Assembly: GCA_012735215.1 (NCBI GenBank)
Contig: JAAYHX010000006.1
Span: 1 to 64,000 of the forward strand
Reading direction: 5' to 3'
Origin: Tissierellia bacterium
Lineage (GTDB): Bacteria; Bacillota; Clostridia; Tissierellales; Tepidimicrobiaceae
DNA: 64,000 nucleotides
The notes beneath the pieces are model-generated. The model was not told where the DNA came from and did not search any database. It was given only the letters and a program-made list of their open reading frames with translations. Shown one piece after another: positions 33,908 to 41,428 of this stretch (within the stretch, counting starts at the first letter, position 1; every line of letters starts with the position of its first letter). Made by a program: the position numbers and the translations under genes.

Positions 33908-34421
33908 GATTAATATAAGGGTTCTAACCCCCTTTAACATAGCCACTGGAGAAAATATAGGAGATTTTGTAAGCAAGAGTACAATTAAATATAAAGGGAA
34001 GCCCTATATTCCTGCCAGCACCATAAAGGGCAAGATAAGGGATAACTTCTTTATGATAAACCACTTAAATCATAGGGAAGAAGACTGTTCATGTCCCATG
34101 TGCAAAATATTTGGCAGTGCCGGATACAGTCCGTCAAGGATCTATGTAGATGATTTTGTAACAGAAGAGGATAGCTTGACCTTGATCAGGTATGGCAATG
34201 CCATTGACAGATATAGAAAAATTGCTAAAGATAAAGCCTTATTTAATGAAGAGGTATCGGCAAACCGACTATTTAAAGGTACTATTAAGATTTACTTTGA
34301 TGAGGAAACTATCAATTATAAAGAGAAGCTAGAAATGGCCATAAGGATGATAGAATCTATTGGGAACAGCAGTAGTAGAGGGCAGGGGCATGTAGAAATT
34401 GACCTGCAGGAGGTGAGCTAG
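33888..34421 (+). CDS. Cas7/Csm3-like RAMP protein 1 (short)
   Basis: A 177-residue RAMP protein, shorter than the three later ones. It has the Csm3-like core GKPYIPASTIKGKIRDNF, a CxCxxCKIFGS zinc-type motif (C67, C69, C72) and the closing glycine-rich SSSRGQGHVEI. The aspartate that cuts target RNA in active Csm3 subunits, normally just before the PYIPGSSLKG strand, appears to be replaced (SKSTIKYKGKPYIP), so it may be a structural subunit. The ATG at 33888 is preferred, with AGGAGGTGGA upstream. It overlaps cas10 by 20 bases. Confidence 0.88.
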   Translation: MKQALYRINIRVLTPFNIATGENIGDFVSKSTIKYKGKPYIPASTIKGKIRDNFFMINHLNHREEDCSCPMCKIFGSAGYSPSRIYVDDFVTEEDSLTLIRYGNAIDRYRKIAKDKALFNEEVSANRLFKGTIKIYFDEETINYKEKLEMAIRMIESIGNSSSRGQGHVEIDLQEVS

Positions 34422-35555
34422 TTGAAGGTAAAATTACATTTTCATTCCCCTCTAGTATTAGGGGGAAGAAAGACAACTACAAACTATATAGATAGCATTG
34501 ACTATATACAAGGGAATGTTTTAAGGGCAGCTTTTGCTAAATACATACTCAACAATTGTGTAGAATACAGTCCAGATGAAACAGTTCTTGTAAATGGAGA
34601 AAGGAAGAAAAACTGGGTTTACTATAGGGCTAAAGAGGGATGTAAAGATTGTAGGTTGAAGAGCTTGTGCCAAAAATTCAGCATTCTAAAATTCTCCTAC
34701 TTCTATCCAGAGGAAGTGGATATTTTACCTCTAACAGCCATGGTATGTAAGTTAGATGAAAACCATGGTTATATAGATATATTGACCCAGGAAAAGGAAT
34801 GTCCTGTGTGTGAAAAGGGAGGAAGAGTAGAATCAGCTAGTGGATACATAAGGAACAAGAAAAAGTATAGTGTAAAGAAGATGTTTGTAACTAAAAGTCA
34901 GATTGATAATTACACAAAAACTGTTAAGGATGGCAGGCTATATTCTGTAGTATCAATCTATGAAACCTCTCCTAATAGTAATTGCTTTACTGGATATATT
35001 GATGGAATAGAAGAAGAGGACTTAAATAATATAGATGAATTAAGAGTCGGGAAATACTTATCTGTAGGCTATGGGAAATGCACTATAGTACCGGTTGTAG
35101 ATGACAGGAAGAGTAGACAGGATATACTTGAAGGCTTAAGGGACTTTGATGCTAAATACAAAAGCTTCAATAAGCTAGATAATGAGTTTAATTATTTTGC
35201 TATAAAGCTAGTTTCAGATGCTAAGCTAAGTATTAGTGTAGATTTATCAAGCTATTATTCTACAGAAGACTATATAGGCAAGTGGCAGGAATTGCTAAAA
35301 GTAGATAATAGGTATGAAATATATAAGATGTATTGTGAAACTTTCAATTTTAGAGGCTTTGATCTGTCCAGGGATTCAGAAGATATCAGGGAAAAACCCG
35401 TAATTATGCTGGAAAAAGGAAGTGTAATCCTGTTTAGAACTAAGGAATTTTTTGATAGTGTATTAGACTATTTCATGCAACTTAAAGGGCTTGGGGAAGA
35501 AAATGAAAATGGATTTGGAGATTATATATTTTACTCTGGAGGTGTTTTTCAATGA
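34422..35555 (+). CDS. csx10: Csx10 family RAMP protein (Cas5-like), type III-D
   Basis: A 377-residue RAMP protein with the Csx10 layout: N-terminal SPLVLGGRKTTTNYIDSIDYIQGNVLRAAF, a cysteine cluster CKDCRLKSLC (C74, C77, C83), a CPVC pair (C127, C130), then LRVGKYLSVGYGKCTI as the glycine-rich loop. Csx10 takes the Cas5 position, capping the 5' end of the crRNA, and is the marker gene of subtype III-D. It begins with TTG immediately behind the stop of the previous gene and overlaps the next by 4 bases. Confidence 0.82.
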   Translation: MKVKLHFHSPLVLGGRKTTTNYIDSIDYIQGNVLRAAFAKYILNNCVEYSPDETVLVNGERKKNWVYYRAKEGCKDCRLKSLCQKFSILKFSYFYPEEVDILPLTAMVCKLDENHGYIDILTQEKECPVCEKGGRVESASGYIRNKKKYSVKKMFVTKSQIDNYTKTVKDGRLYSVVSIYETSPNSNCFTGYIDGIEEEDLNNIDELRVGKYLSVGYGKCTIVPVVDDRKSRQDILEGLRDFDAKYKSFNKLDNEFNYFAIKLVSDAKLSISVDLSSYYSTEDYIGKWQELLKVDNRYEIYKMYCETFNFRGFDLSRDSEDIREKPVIMLEKGSVILFRTKEFFDSVLDYFMQLKGLGEENENGFGDYIFYSGGVFQ

Positions 35556-35941
35556 CAAATATCAATGAAAGCCTAATAAAATATGTTAATGAAATAGGAG
35601 ACAATACAAGGTTTTGGGAAGATCGATATAAAAATACTAGATCCACTAATAAGGATAAGATAGGTTCTAACAATATAAGAGAACTTGCAATTATAGCATT
35701 AAATGCTGATTGTTATGAAGAGCTAAGACTATTCATACAGTATAAGACTGCCAAGGGAAATGGATGGGAGTCCTATTTTGACACTAAGAACAAGAAGAGC
35801 TTTGGAGATGTTATCATAGATTATCTAGATAGAATATATGAGCTTTCAAACAGATCTGATAAGGAAGCCCTAAGCAATATTGGCAGATTTTTTGGATATC
35901 TGTACTGGAAAAAGAGAATAATTGGAGGAAGAGGAGAATAG
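35552..35941 (+). CDS. Small helical cas-operon protein, candidate Cas11/Csm2-like subunit
   Basis: A 129-residue, mostly helical protein with no membrane part. By size, position between csx10 and the next Csm3-like gene, and a C-terminal helix ending in FFGYLYWKKRIIGG, it is the best candidate for the small subunit (Cas11) that forms the belly of type III complexes. This is a positional inference; sequence similarity to Csm2 is not obvious by eye. It starts on an ATGA overlap with csx10, so translation is coupled. Confidence 0.6.
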   Translation: MTNINESLIKYVNEIGDNTRFWEDRYKNTRSTNKDKIGSNNIRELAIIALNADCYEELRLFIQYKTAKGNGWESYFDTKNKKSFGDVIIDYLDRIYELSNRSDKEALSNIGRFFGYLYWKKRIIGGRGE

Positions 35942-35952
35942 GAGGTGCCCCA

Positions 35953-36711
35953 ATGTTATTAGATAAATACGAGAATAGGTATATTGTTAAAGGCATACTG
36001 AGAACAAACACTCCACTACATATTGGAGCAGGACGAGACAGCTTTAACCCAGTACAAACAGATAATGGTGTTATAGTAGATCCTATAGGCAATCCATTTA
36101 TTCCAGGAAGCTCTTTAAAGGGAGTTCTTAGGTCATATATAGAGAGTGTGGTAAATAGTGGTATAGATTCTAAATTGAAATCTTGCTTAATAGTGAACAA
36201 GCCCTGCCTAACCAAGGACAAAGTTGACCAGATTAAGGACAAGTATAAAGAGGATGATCATAAAGATTTAAAGGTGGCCCAGGAGATTTACTCTGAAATG
36301 TGTGATGTGTGTAAAATTTTTGGTTCCCACTACTTTGCCTCTAAAATAACCATCAGGGACTGTACTTTAAAAAGTGAAAAGGCTTATATCCAAAAAAGAG
36401 ATGGGGTTGCCATAGATAGAGAAACAGGCACTGCTGCCGATGGGAAAAAATATGATTATGAACAGGTAGCAGCTGGTACAGACTTTGATTTCTATATGAG
36501 TGTAGACAATCTTGAAGAGGAGCGGGTGGATATTTTTAAGCTTGCAGTTAAGGCATTAGCTGATGGTAATTTACATGTAGGGGGTAAGACTAGCTACGGA
36601 CTTGGTAATATTCAGTTAGTTGACTACAAAATATATAGGATAACCAGCGATAACTTAAAACAGTATCTAATGGAAGGCTTATCTGATGAAATGAGGTGGA
36701 ACTATGTTTAG
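35953..36711 (+). CDS. Cas7/Csm3-like RAMP protein 2
   Basis: A 252-residue Csm3-like backbone subunit. LHIGAGRDSF is followed by QTDNGVIVDPIGNPFIPGSS, in which the Asp of TDNG takes the place of the catalytic Asp of Csm3 (target RNA cleavage every six bases). The CDVCKIFGS motif and the glycine-rich GGKTSYGLGNIQ are present. It should bind crRNA in the filament and cut target RNA. 11 bases behind the small-subunit gene. Confidence 0.9.
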   Translation: MLLDKYENRYIVKGILRTNTPLHIGAGRDSFNPVQTDNGVIVDPIGNPFIPGSSLKGVLRSYIESVVNSGIDSKLKSCLIVNKPCLTKDKVDQIKDKYKEDDHKDLKVAQEIYSEMCDVCKIFGSHYFASKITIRDCTLKSEKAYIQKRDGVAIDRETGTAADGKKYDYEQVAAGTDFDFYMSVDNLEEERVDIFKLAVKALADGNLHVGGKTSYGLGNIQLVDYKIYRITSDNLKQYLMEGLSDEMRWNYV

Positions 36712-37525
36712 TAAGCTTTACAATGAGGCAATAATAACCTTTAACATGGAAACCACAAGTCCATTGTTTATAAAAGCAAATGAAGACAGCTCCCTTGATC
36801 CAACTTCAGCAGACAATACCTACTTGGCCTTTTATAAGGATGGCAAACAGGTACCGGTAATTCCTGGCACAAGTATTAAGGGAGTTTTTAGGAGTAATGC
36901 AGAGGCGTATATAAGAGCCTTAGGTTTAGGAGTATGTGATGTTTTGAATAATCCATGTGGTAATATTATTAACAAGGAACAAAGACAGCAAAGGAAAAAG
37001 TATGATGTTGTAGAAAAGTACGCTAGAAGCTGTCCTATATGCAAGGTATTTGGTACTACCACTATGAAAAGCAGAGCAAACTTCTACGACGCGTTTCCTG
37101 ATGGAGAATTTAAGATAGGGAAGAGGACGTCTGTTGGGATAGATAGAATAACGGGAGCAAGCAGAAGAGGGGCCCTTTTTGACTTTGAGTATGTGGAATA
37201 CTGTGATTTTAAAAGTCAAATCAAACTAAAAAACTTTTTTCCATGGCAGTTGAAGTTAATATTTGATCTTTTCGACAGGGTAAACGATGGACTTATAGCC
37301 TTTGGAGGGCTGACTTCTAAGGGATTTGGGAGGATTGAAGTAAATAAGATAAATCTAGAATTAAGGTATTACAATAGTTCTAAGCTTCCAGAAGGCTACA
37401 CACAAAAGGATTACTTCATATGTAAAAAGGTAGAGGGGGAAGAAGTTTATAAGATTTTTAAGGATATTCGAATTGACAATAATTCAGTCAAAAGGTGTGA
37501 TTTAGAAAATGAGCAAATCTTATGA
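36704..37525 (+). CDS. Cas7/Csm3-like RAMP protein 3
   Basis: A 273-residue Csm3-like protein with TSADNTYLAF before PVIPGTSIKGVFRS, so the putative catalytic Asp is present, a CPICKVFGT motif and the closing AFGGLTSKGFGRIEV. It overlaps the gene before it by 8 bases and the one after by 17. Three related full-length RAMPs in a row fit a heteromeric backbone, as in subtype III-D, in place of repeated copies of a single Csm3. Confidence 0.9.
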   Translation: MFSKLYNEAIITFNMETTSPLFIKANEDSSLDPTSADNTYLAFYKDGKQVPVIPGTSIKGVFRSNAEAYIRALGLGVCDVLNNPCGNIINKEQRQQRKKYDVVEKYARSCPICKVFGTTTMKSRANFYDAFPDGEFKIGKRTSVGIDRITGASRRGALFDFEYVEYCDFKSQIKLKNFFPWQLKLIFDLFDRVNDGLIAFGGLTSKGFGRIEVNKINLELRYYNSSKLPEGYTQKDYFICKKVEGEEVYKIFKDIRIDNNSVKRCDLENEQIL

Positions 37526-38342
37526 TTTTGTGCCTTTTTTAGAGTGTAAGCCTTATAATAGTCAAGATAAGAACTATGATGGTGTCATACCTATAAAGAT
37601 AAGAACACTAACACCTATACACCTATCCTTTGGGGAATACAGTATTGATAAACAGAATAGGATTTTTAAGCCATTTACTAGAATTAATGATAGCCTAGTA
37701 ATTCCAGGCTCTAGCATTAAGGGGGTTATAAGAAGTATTGCTGAAGCCATATCCTATAGTTGTTACACTCCTTCTGGACAATTAGATAGGGAGAGGCTGC
37801 CAGATAAAAGACACCCTAATAGGAATAGCAATTGTATAATCTGCCATATGTTTGGAACCATGAGCCATAAAAGCAAGGTTTACTTTAGCGATAGCTATAT
37901 TAGGGAGGGGACAAGCCAAATAATTGGCTTACCTGCATCCTTTCCTCCTAGACCTACTTCTTTATCATATCATGATGAAGAGGGAAAATATAAGGGACAT
38001 AAATTCTATAAACATGGAATTCTTGGAATACAAGCCAGGGGAGATATACTATACGAATATGTTCTCGAAGATTCAGAATTTCAAGGACAAGTTAGATTTA
38101 ATGGTTTAACAGATGAACAGGTCCAACTATTATGTTTTTCCTTAGGCCTAAGCGGAGATATACAGCCTAAGATTGGATTTGGTAAAGGCCATTATTATGG
38201 GAGTATTAGTATAGAGTCTGAAGGCAAGTGGATAGACAAGGCTAAAGAGTATAAGGAAATCAAGAATGCTGATATTTCAGGAAATATTGCTAAGATAATA
38301 GAGATATTAAACTTCAATAATGCAGTTAAATCTCTTGAATAG
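37509..38342 (+). CDS. Cas7/Csm3-like RAMP protein 4
   Basis: A 277-residue RAMP protein with IRTLTPIHLSFGEYSID, LVIPGSSIKGVIRSIAEA, CIICHMFGT and the glycine-rich PKIGFGKGHYYGSI. A central insertion (GLPASFPPRPTSL) and the longer N-terminus set it apart from the other three; it looks like the crRNA 3'-side RAMP found late in type III-D operons. An Asp occurs in the SIDKQNRIF stretch, but whether it is catalytic is not clear. It is followed after 13 bases by an unrecognised gene. Confidence 0.88.
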   Translation: MSKSYDFVPFLECKPYNSQDKNYDGVIPIKIRTLTPIHLSFGEYSIDKQNRIFKPFTRINDSLVIPGSSIKGVIRSIAEAISYSCYTPSGQLDRERLPDKRHPNRNSNCIICHMFGTMSHKSKVYFSDSYIREGTSQIIGLPASFPPRPTSLSYHDEEGKYKGHKFYKHGILGIQARGDILYEYVLEDSEFQGQVRFNGLTDEQVQLLCFSLGLSGDIQPKIGFGKGHYYGSISIESEGKWIDKAKEYKEIKNADISGNIAKIIEILNFNNAVKSLE

Positions 38343-38355
38343 TGAGGTGTTTTTC

Positions 38356-38754
38356 TTGCTAGAGAATAAAAAGTATCTGCTTAGCTGTGCTGAAAGTGCT
38401 GCTAAGTTTATAAACGAGAGAGGTTCAGGAATTTTCTTGGATTTATTGCTTGATCTATTGGAAATATCTGAAAGAGTATATGATGATGAAGACATGAAAA
38501 AACAATATTTCTGTGAAATTATATATGATAACAAGAGTTTTAATGTTGAGAAAGTACTAAGTGGAGGAAAGTCTTTATCCTATACCTTTAAAGGCTTTAT
38601 AGAGGAGTTTCTGCAGATATCCAAGGACCAAGAAGGATATGCTATTAAGAATAAGGAGTTTGAAGACTTGACTGTTGACCAGTTAAAGTATGTATTGGGC
38701 TGGGCTAGGAGATTAACTGTAAAGGGTTCAGGTGGAAAATCAAAGACAAATTAG
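38356..38754 (+). CDS. Unrecognised cas-operon protein, 132 residues
   Basis: No family was recognised. The protein is soluble and mainly helical (FINERGSGIFLDLLLDLLEISERVY) and ends with a helix DQLKYVLGWARRLTVKGSGG, faintly like the last helix of small type III subunits (Csm2/Cmr5). A TTG at 38356 has GTGAGGTG upstream; an in-frame ATG at 38320 would overlap the previous gene and lacks a ribosome site. It could be a second Cas11-like subunit, a Csx19-like accessory protein, or a new effector or regulator. It lies between the last RAMP gene and csx20. Confidence 0.6.
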   Translation: MLENKKYLLSCAESAAKFINERGSGIFLDLLLDLLEISERVYDDEDMKKQYFCEIIYDNKSFNVEKVLSGGKSLSYTFKGFIEEFLQISKDQEGYAIKNKEFEDLTVDQLKYVLGWARRLTVKGSGGKSKTN

Positions 38755-38771
38755 CTATGAGGTGATAATAT

Positions 38772-39161
38772 TTGAATCTACTGGTTATAATGTCCCACCA
38801 GCTTTCAGATACCCAAATAGAAGAAGCAAAAGAAGTGTTGAAAGTCCATAGTATAAAGGAATTGCCTTCACAGCTACAAGAAATATGGTCCAATGTGGAT
38901 CCTGAAGGAGAGCTCCCTACAGGTATATTAGAACCTATTAAGGATTGGATTTTGAAAGAATCTAGGGAAAAGGACTATGTGTTGGTCCAGGGAGACTTTG
39001 GAGCAAGCTTCTACATTGTAGATTATTGCTTTAATATAAAGAGAATACCCATATATGCTACTTCTATGAGGAAAGTAGAAGAGAGGGTAGAAGGGAATAT
39101 AACCATTACCGACAGGATTTTTAAACACGTTAACTTTAGAAAATACGTAAGGGGCCTATAG
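38772..39161 (+). CDS. csx20: CRISPR-associated protein Csx20, candidate ring nuclease
   Basis: A 129-residue protein. SHQLSDTQIEEAKEVL, LPSQLQEIWSNVDP, YVLVQGDFGASFYIVDY and IPIYATSMRKVEE together match Csx20, a single-domain CARF-like family that has been proposed to degrade cyclic oligoadenylate and so switch off type III signalling. There is no nuclease domain, so it is not itself an effector. TTG start behind GAGGTGATAATAT. It is the last gene of the operon; a terminator follows at 39183-39224. Confidence 0.75.
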   Translation: MNLLVIMSHQLSDTQIEEAKEVLKVHSIKELPSQLQEIWSNVDPEGELPTGILEPIKDWILKESREKDYVLVQGDFGASFYIVDYCFNIKRIPIYATSMRKVEERVEGNITITDRIFKHVNFRKYVRGL

Positions 39162-39182
39162 GTATTCTATAGAGGCTATTGT

Positions 39183-39224
39183 CCATCTTCTATAGTTTAG
39201 TAGCTATAGAAGGTGGATTTTTTA
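39183..39224 (+). terminator. Terminator at the end of the type III operon
   Basis: CCATCTTCTATAG (39183-39195) pairs with CTATAGAAGGTGG (39204-39216) with one G-T pair, followed by a T-run. It closes the cas operon. Confidence 0.85.
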
Positions 39225-39290
39225 TTGACAAGGGCGAAGGATTGTGGAATAATAACCAAAATAGCAAATATCAGCTTAGGGGGGATTAAA

Positions 39291-39809
39291 GTGGATTTCA
39301 TTATTAGGCCAGTTAGAATTGAGGATGCAGAGGCCATAAATGAAATGAGAAGGATGGATGGAGTCAAGGAGAACATACTGGGGGTATCTAGCGAGAGGAT
39401 AAGTGGAACAGAATACTTTATAAACAATTTAACGCCAAATGATCATATGTTGGTGGCTGAAGTAGACGAAGAAGGGGTTAAAATGGTAGTTGGAGCTGTA
39501 TCCCTCCATGTGGGAGGAACACCAAGAATGAGGCATGCAGCAAACATAGGGATTATGGTACATAGGGATTATCAAGGAAAGGGTATTGGCACTGCTTTAT
39601 TAAAGGAGATTATAGATCTGGCCGACAATTGGCTGATGCTCATTAGAATAGAGCTTTCAGTTTTTGTAGATAATGAAAGGGCAATAAAGCTATATGAATC
39701 CTTGGGCTTTAAAATAGAAGGAAGAAAGAGATTTGCTTCAATTAGAAGGGGCAAGTATGAAGATGAGTATTTAATGGCCAGGTATAATTATAATCTAATA
39801 GGTAACTAG
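39291..39809 (+). CDS. GNAT family N-acetyltransferase
   Basis: A 172-residue acetyltransferase of the SpeG/RimJ-like branch: FIIRPVRIEDAEAINEMRR, GIMVHRDYQGKGIGTALL as the acetyl-CoA motif, and FVDNERAIKLYESLGFKIEGRKR. The substrate is unknown. A GTG at 39291 behind AGGGGGGATT is chosen; an upstream in-frame TTG at 39213 lies inside the cas-operon terminator. It is not part of the CRISPR operon. Confidence 0.88.
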   Translation: MDFIIRPVRIEDAEAINEMRRMDGVKENILGVSSERISGTEYFINNLTPNDHMLVAEVDEEGVKMVVGAVSLHVGGTPRMRHAANIGIMVHRDYQGKGIGTALLKEIIDLADNWLMLIRIELSVFVDNERAIKLYESLGFKIEGRKRFASIRRGKYEDEYLMARYNYNLIGN

Positions 39810-39871
39810 CAACGATTGCTATTCATATATGAAATATGTTTCTTTTCAACAAGATCCATAAGGCTTTAAGC

Positions 39872-39901
39872 TTGTACTTTAACAGGCTTTAATGGTATAA
39901 T
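39872..39901 (+). promoter_or_regulatory. Candidate promoter of the sigma-54 activator gene
   Basis: TTGTAC (39872-39877), 18 bases, then TATAAT (39896-39901). An imperfect hairpin (GGCATT with AATGCC) lies just downstream, about 39911-39936, before the start codon at 39976. Confidence 0.45.
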
Positions 39902-39975
39902 ACTCATACGGCATTTTAATTTACAAAATAATGCCAATTGTGAGACAAATGATTTTATCCTAGGAGTTGAATCCA

Positions 39976-41409
39976 ATGGACAAACAATCTCTTTTAAATC
40001 TAATTGTAGACAATATGAAAGAAGGGATACATGTAGTTGATACTAATGGGAAGACTTTACTATATAACAAGGTTATGGCTGATGTAGAAGGCATGGATCC
40101 TGATGAAGTCTTAAACAGACAGTTGCTTGAGGTATTACCATCTCTTGAAGGGAATAGTACCCTTCTTAAGGTTCTCAAAACGGGAAAAGCAATAACCATG
40201 AACTACCAGACCTACTTTAACAAGGATGGTAAAAAGATAACCACATTAAATTCCACTTGGCCAATCAAGAGGGATAAGGAGATAATTGGAGCAGTTGAAA
40301 TTGCTAAGGATATTTCAAATATCGAAAAGATGATTGATTCCTTACTATACTCCATTAATTATACTGACAATAATAACAAGAATTACAGCAACAAAACTGC
40401 TAGCTATACTTTTGATGACATATTGGGCCAGTCTCCTGAAATACTCAATGCAAAACAAATAGGATATTTGGCCAGTAAAACAGATTCTCCGGTGCTGATA
40501 ATAGGGGAATCAGGAACGGGCAAGGAACTCTTTGCTCAAAGTATACATAATGCTAGCTCTAGAAAGAATAAGCCCTTTATTGCAGAAAACTGCGCAGCCA
40601 TTCCAGAAAACCTCTTGGAAGGCTTGCTTTTTGGCACGTCCAAAGGGGCTTTTACAGGAGCAATAAACCGATCTGGACTTTTAGAGCAGGCCCATGGTGG
40701 TACACTATTATTAGATGAGATCAATTCTATGCCCTTGGACTTACAGGCTAAATTTTTAAGGGTCCTTCAAGAGTCAAAGTTTAGGCCTATTGGAAGCACA
40801 AAGGAAATAAAAGTAGATATTAGAGTTATTTCTATTACTAGCAAGGATCCTATAAAATTAGTAAAAGAAGGCAAACTAAGAGAAGATTTATTTTTTAGAC
40901 TTAGCGTAGTTAACATCTATTTACCTCCTTTAAGAAACCGGCAAGGAGACATTGAAATATTAAAGAACCACTTTATAAAAACCTTTGAGGAAAAGTTCAA
41001 CAAGAAGATTGCTGGAATAGATGATGAGGTAGAGGAATTTTTTAAAACCTATACTTGGCCAGGAAATATAAGGGAACTGGAACATATATTAGAAGGGGTC
41101 TTCAATATTATACAGGAAAATGAAACCATTAAAATGGAACATCTACCCTACTATGTAAAGAGGGACTACAGTAATTACAGAAATAATGAGTATGTGAATC
41201 CAGACAAATCAATCTTCAGCCTAGATTTAATGAAGAGAAAGGATCTTACTTTAAATGAATATTTAAATAGTATAGAAGAAGAGCTTATAATTGAAGCTCT
41301 AAAGTTAAACGATTATAATATAACTAAAACAGCCCAATACCTTGGTATTAAAAGGCAAGGGCTTCAATATAAGTTAAAGAAAATGTCTTTGCAAAAGCCT
41401 ACCATCTAA
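39976..41409 (+). CDS. PAS-AAA+ sigma-54-dependent transcriptional activator (RocR-like)
   Basis: A 477-residue enhancer-binding protein: PAS sensor (about 5-115), AAA+ domain with Walker A GESGTGKE, the sigma-54 contact motif GAFTGA, Walker B GTLLLDEIN, and a Fis-type helix-turn-helix at the C-terminus (NITKTAQYLGIKRQGLQYKL). RocR-like proteins turn on amino-acid catabolism genes. The gene directly upstream of an NhaC antiporter gene (19-base gap) suggests a shared operon, so this activator may sense an amino acid or ion imported there. The ATG at 39976 has TAGGAG upstream. Confidence 0.9.
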   Translation: MDKQSLLNLIVDNMKEGIHVVDTNGKTLLYNKVMADVEGMDPDEVLNRQLLEVLPSLEGNSTLLKVLKTGKAITMNYQTYFNKDGKKITTLNSTWPIKRDKEIIGAVEIAKDISNIEKMIDSLLYSINYTDNNNKNYSNKTASYTFDDILGQSPEILNAKQIGYLASKTDSPVLIIGESGTGKELFAQSIHNASSRKNKPFIAENCAAIPENLLEGLLFGTSKGAFTGAINRSGLLEQAHGGTLLLDEINSMPLDLQAKFLRVLQESKFRPIGSTKEIKVDIRVISITSKDPIKLVKEGKLREDLFFRLSVVNIYLPPLRNRQGDIEILKNHFIKTFEEKFNKKIAGIDDEVEEFFKTYTWPGNIRELEHILEGVFNIIQENETIKMEHLPYYVKRDYSNYRNNEYVNPDKSIFSLDLMKRKDLTLNEYLNSIEEELIIEALKLNDYNITKTAQYLGIKRQGLQYKLKKMSLQKPTI

Positions 41410-41428
41410 AATAAAAGGAGGACATCAT

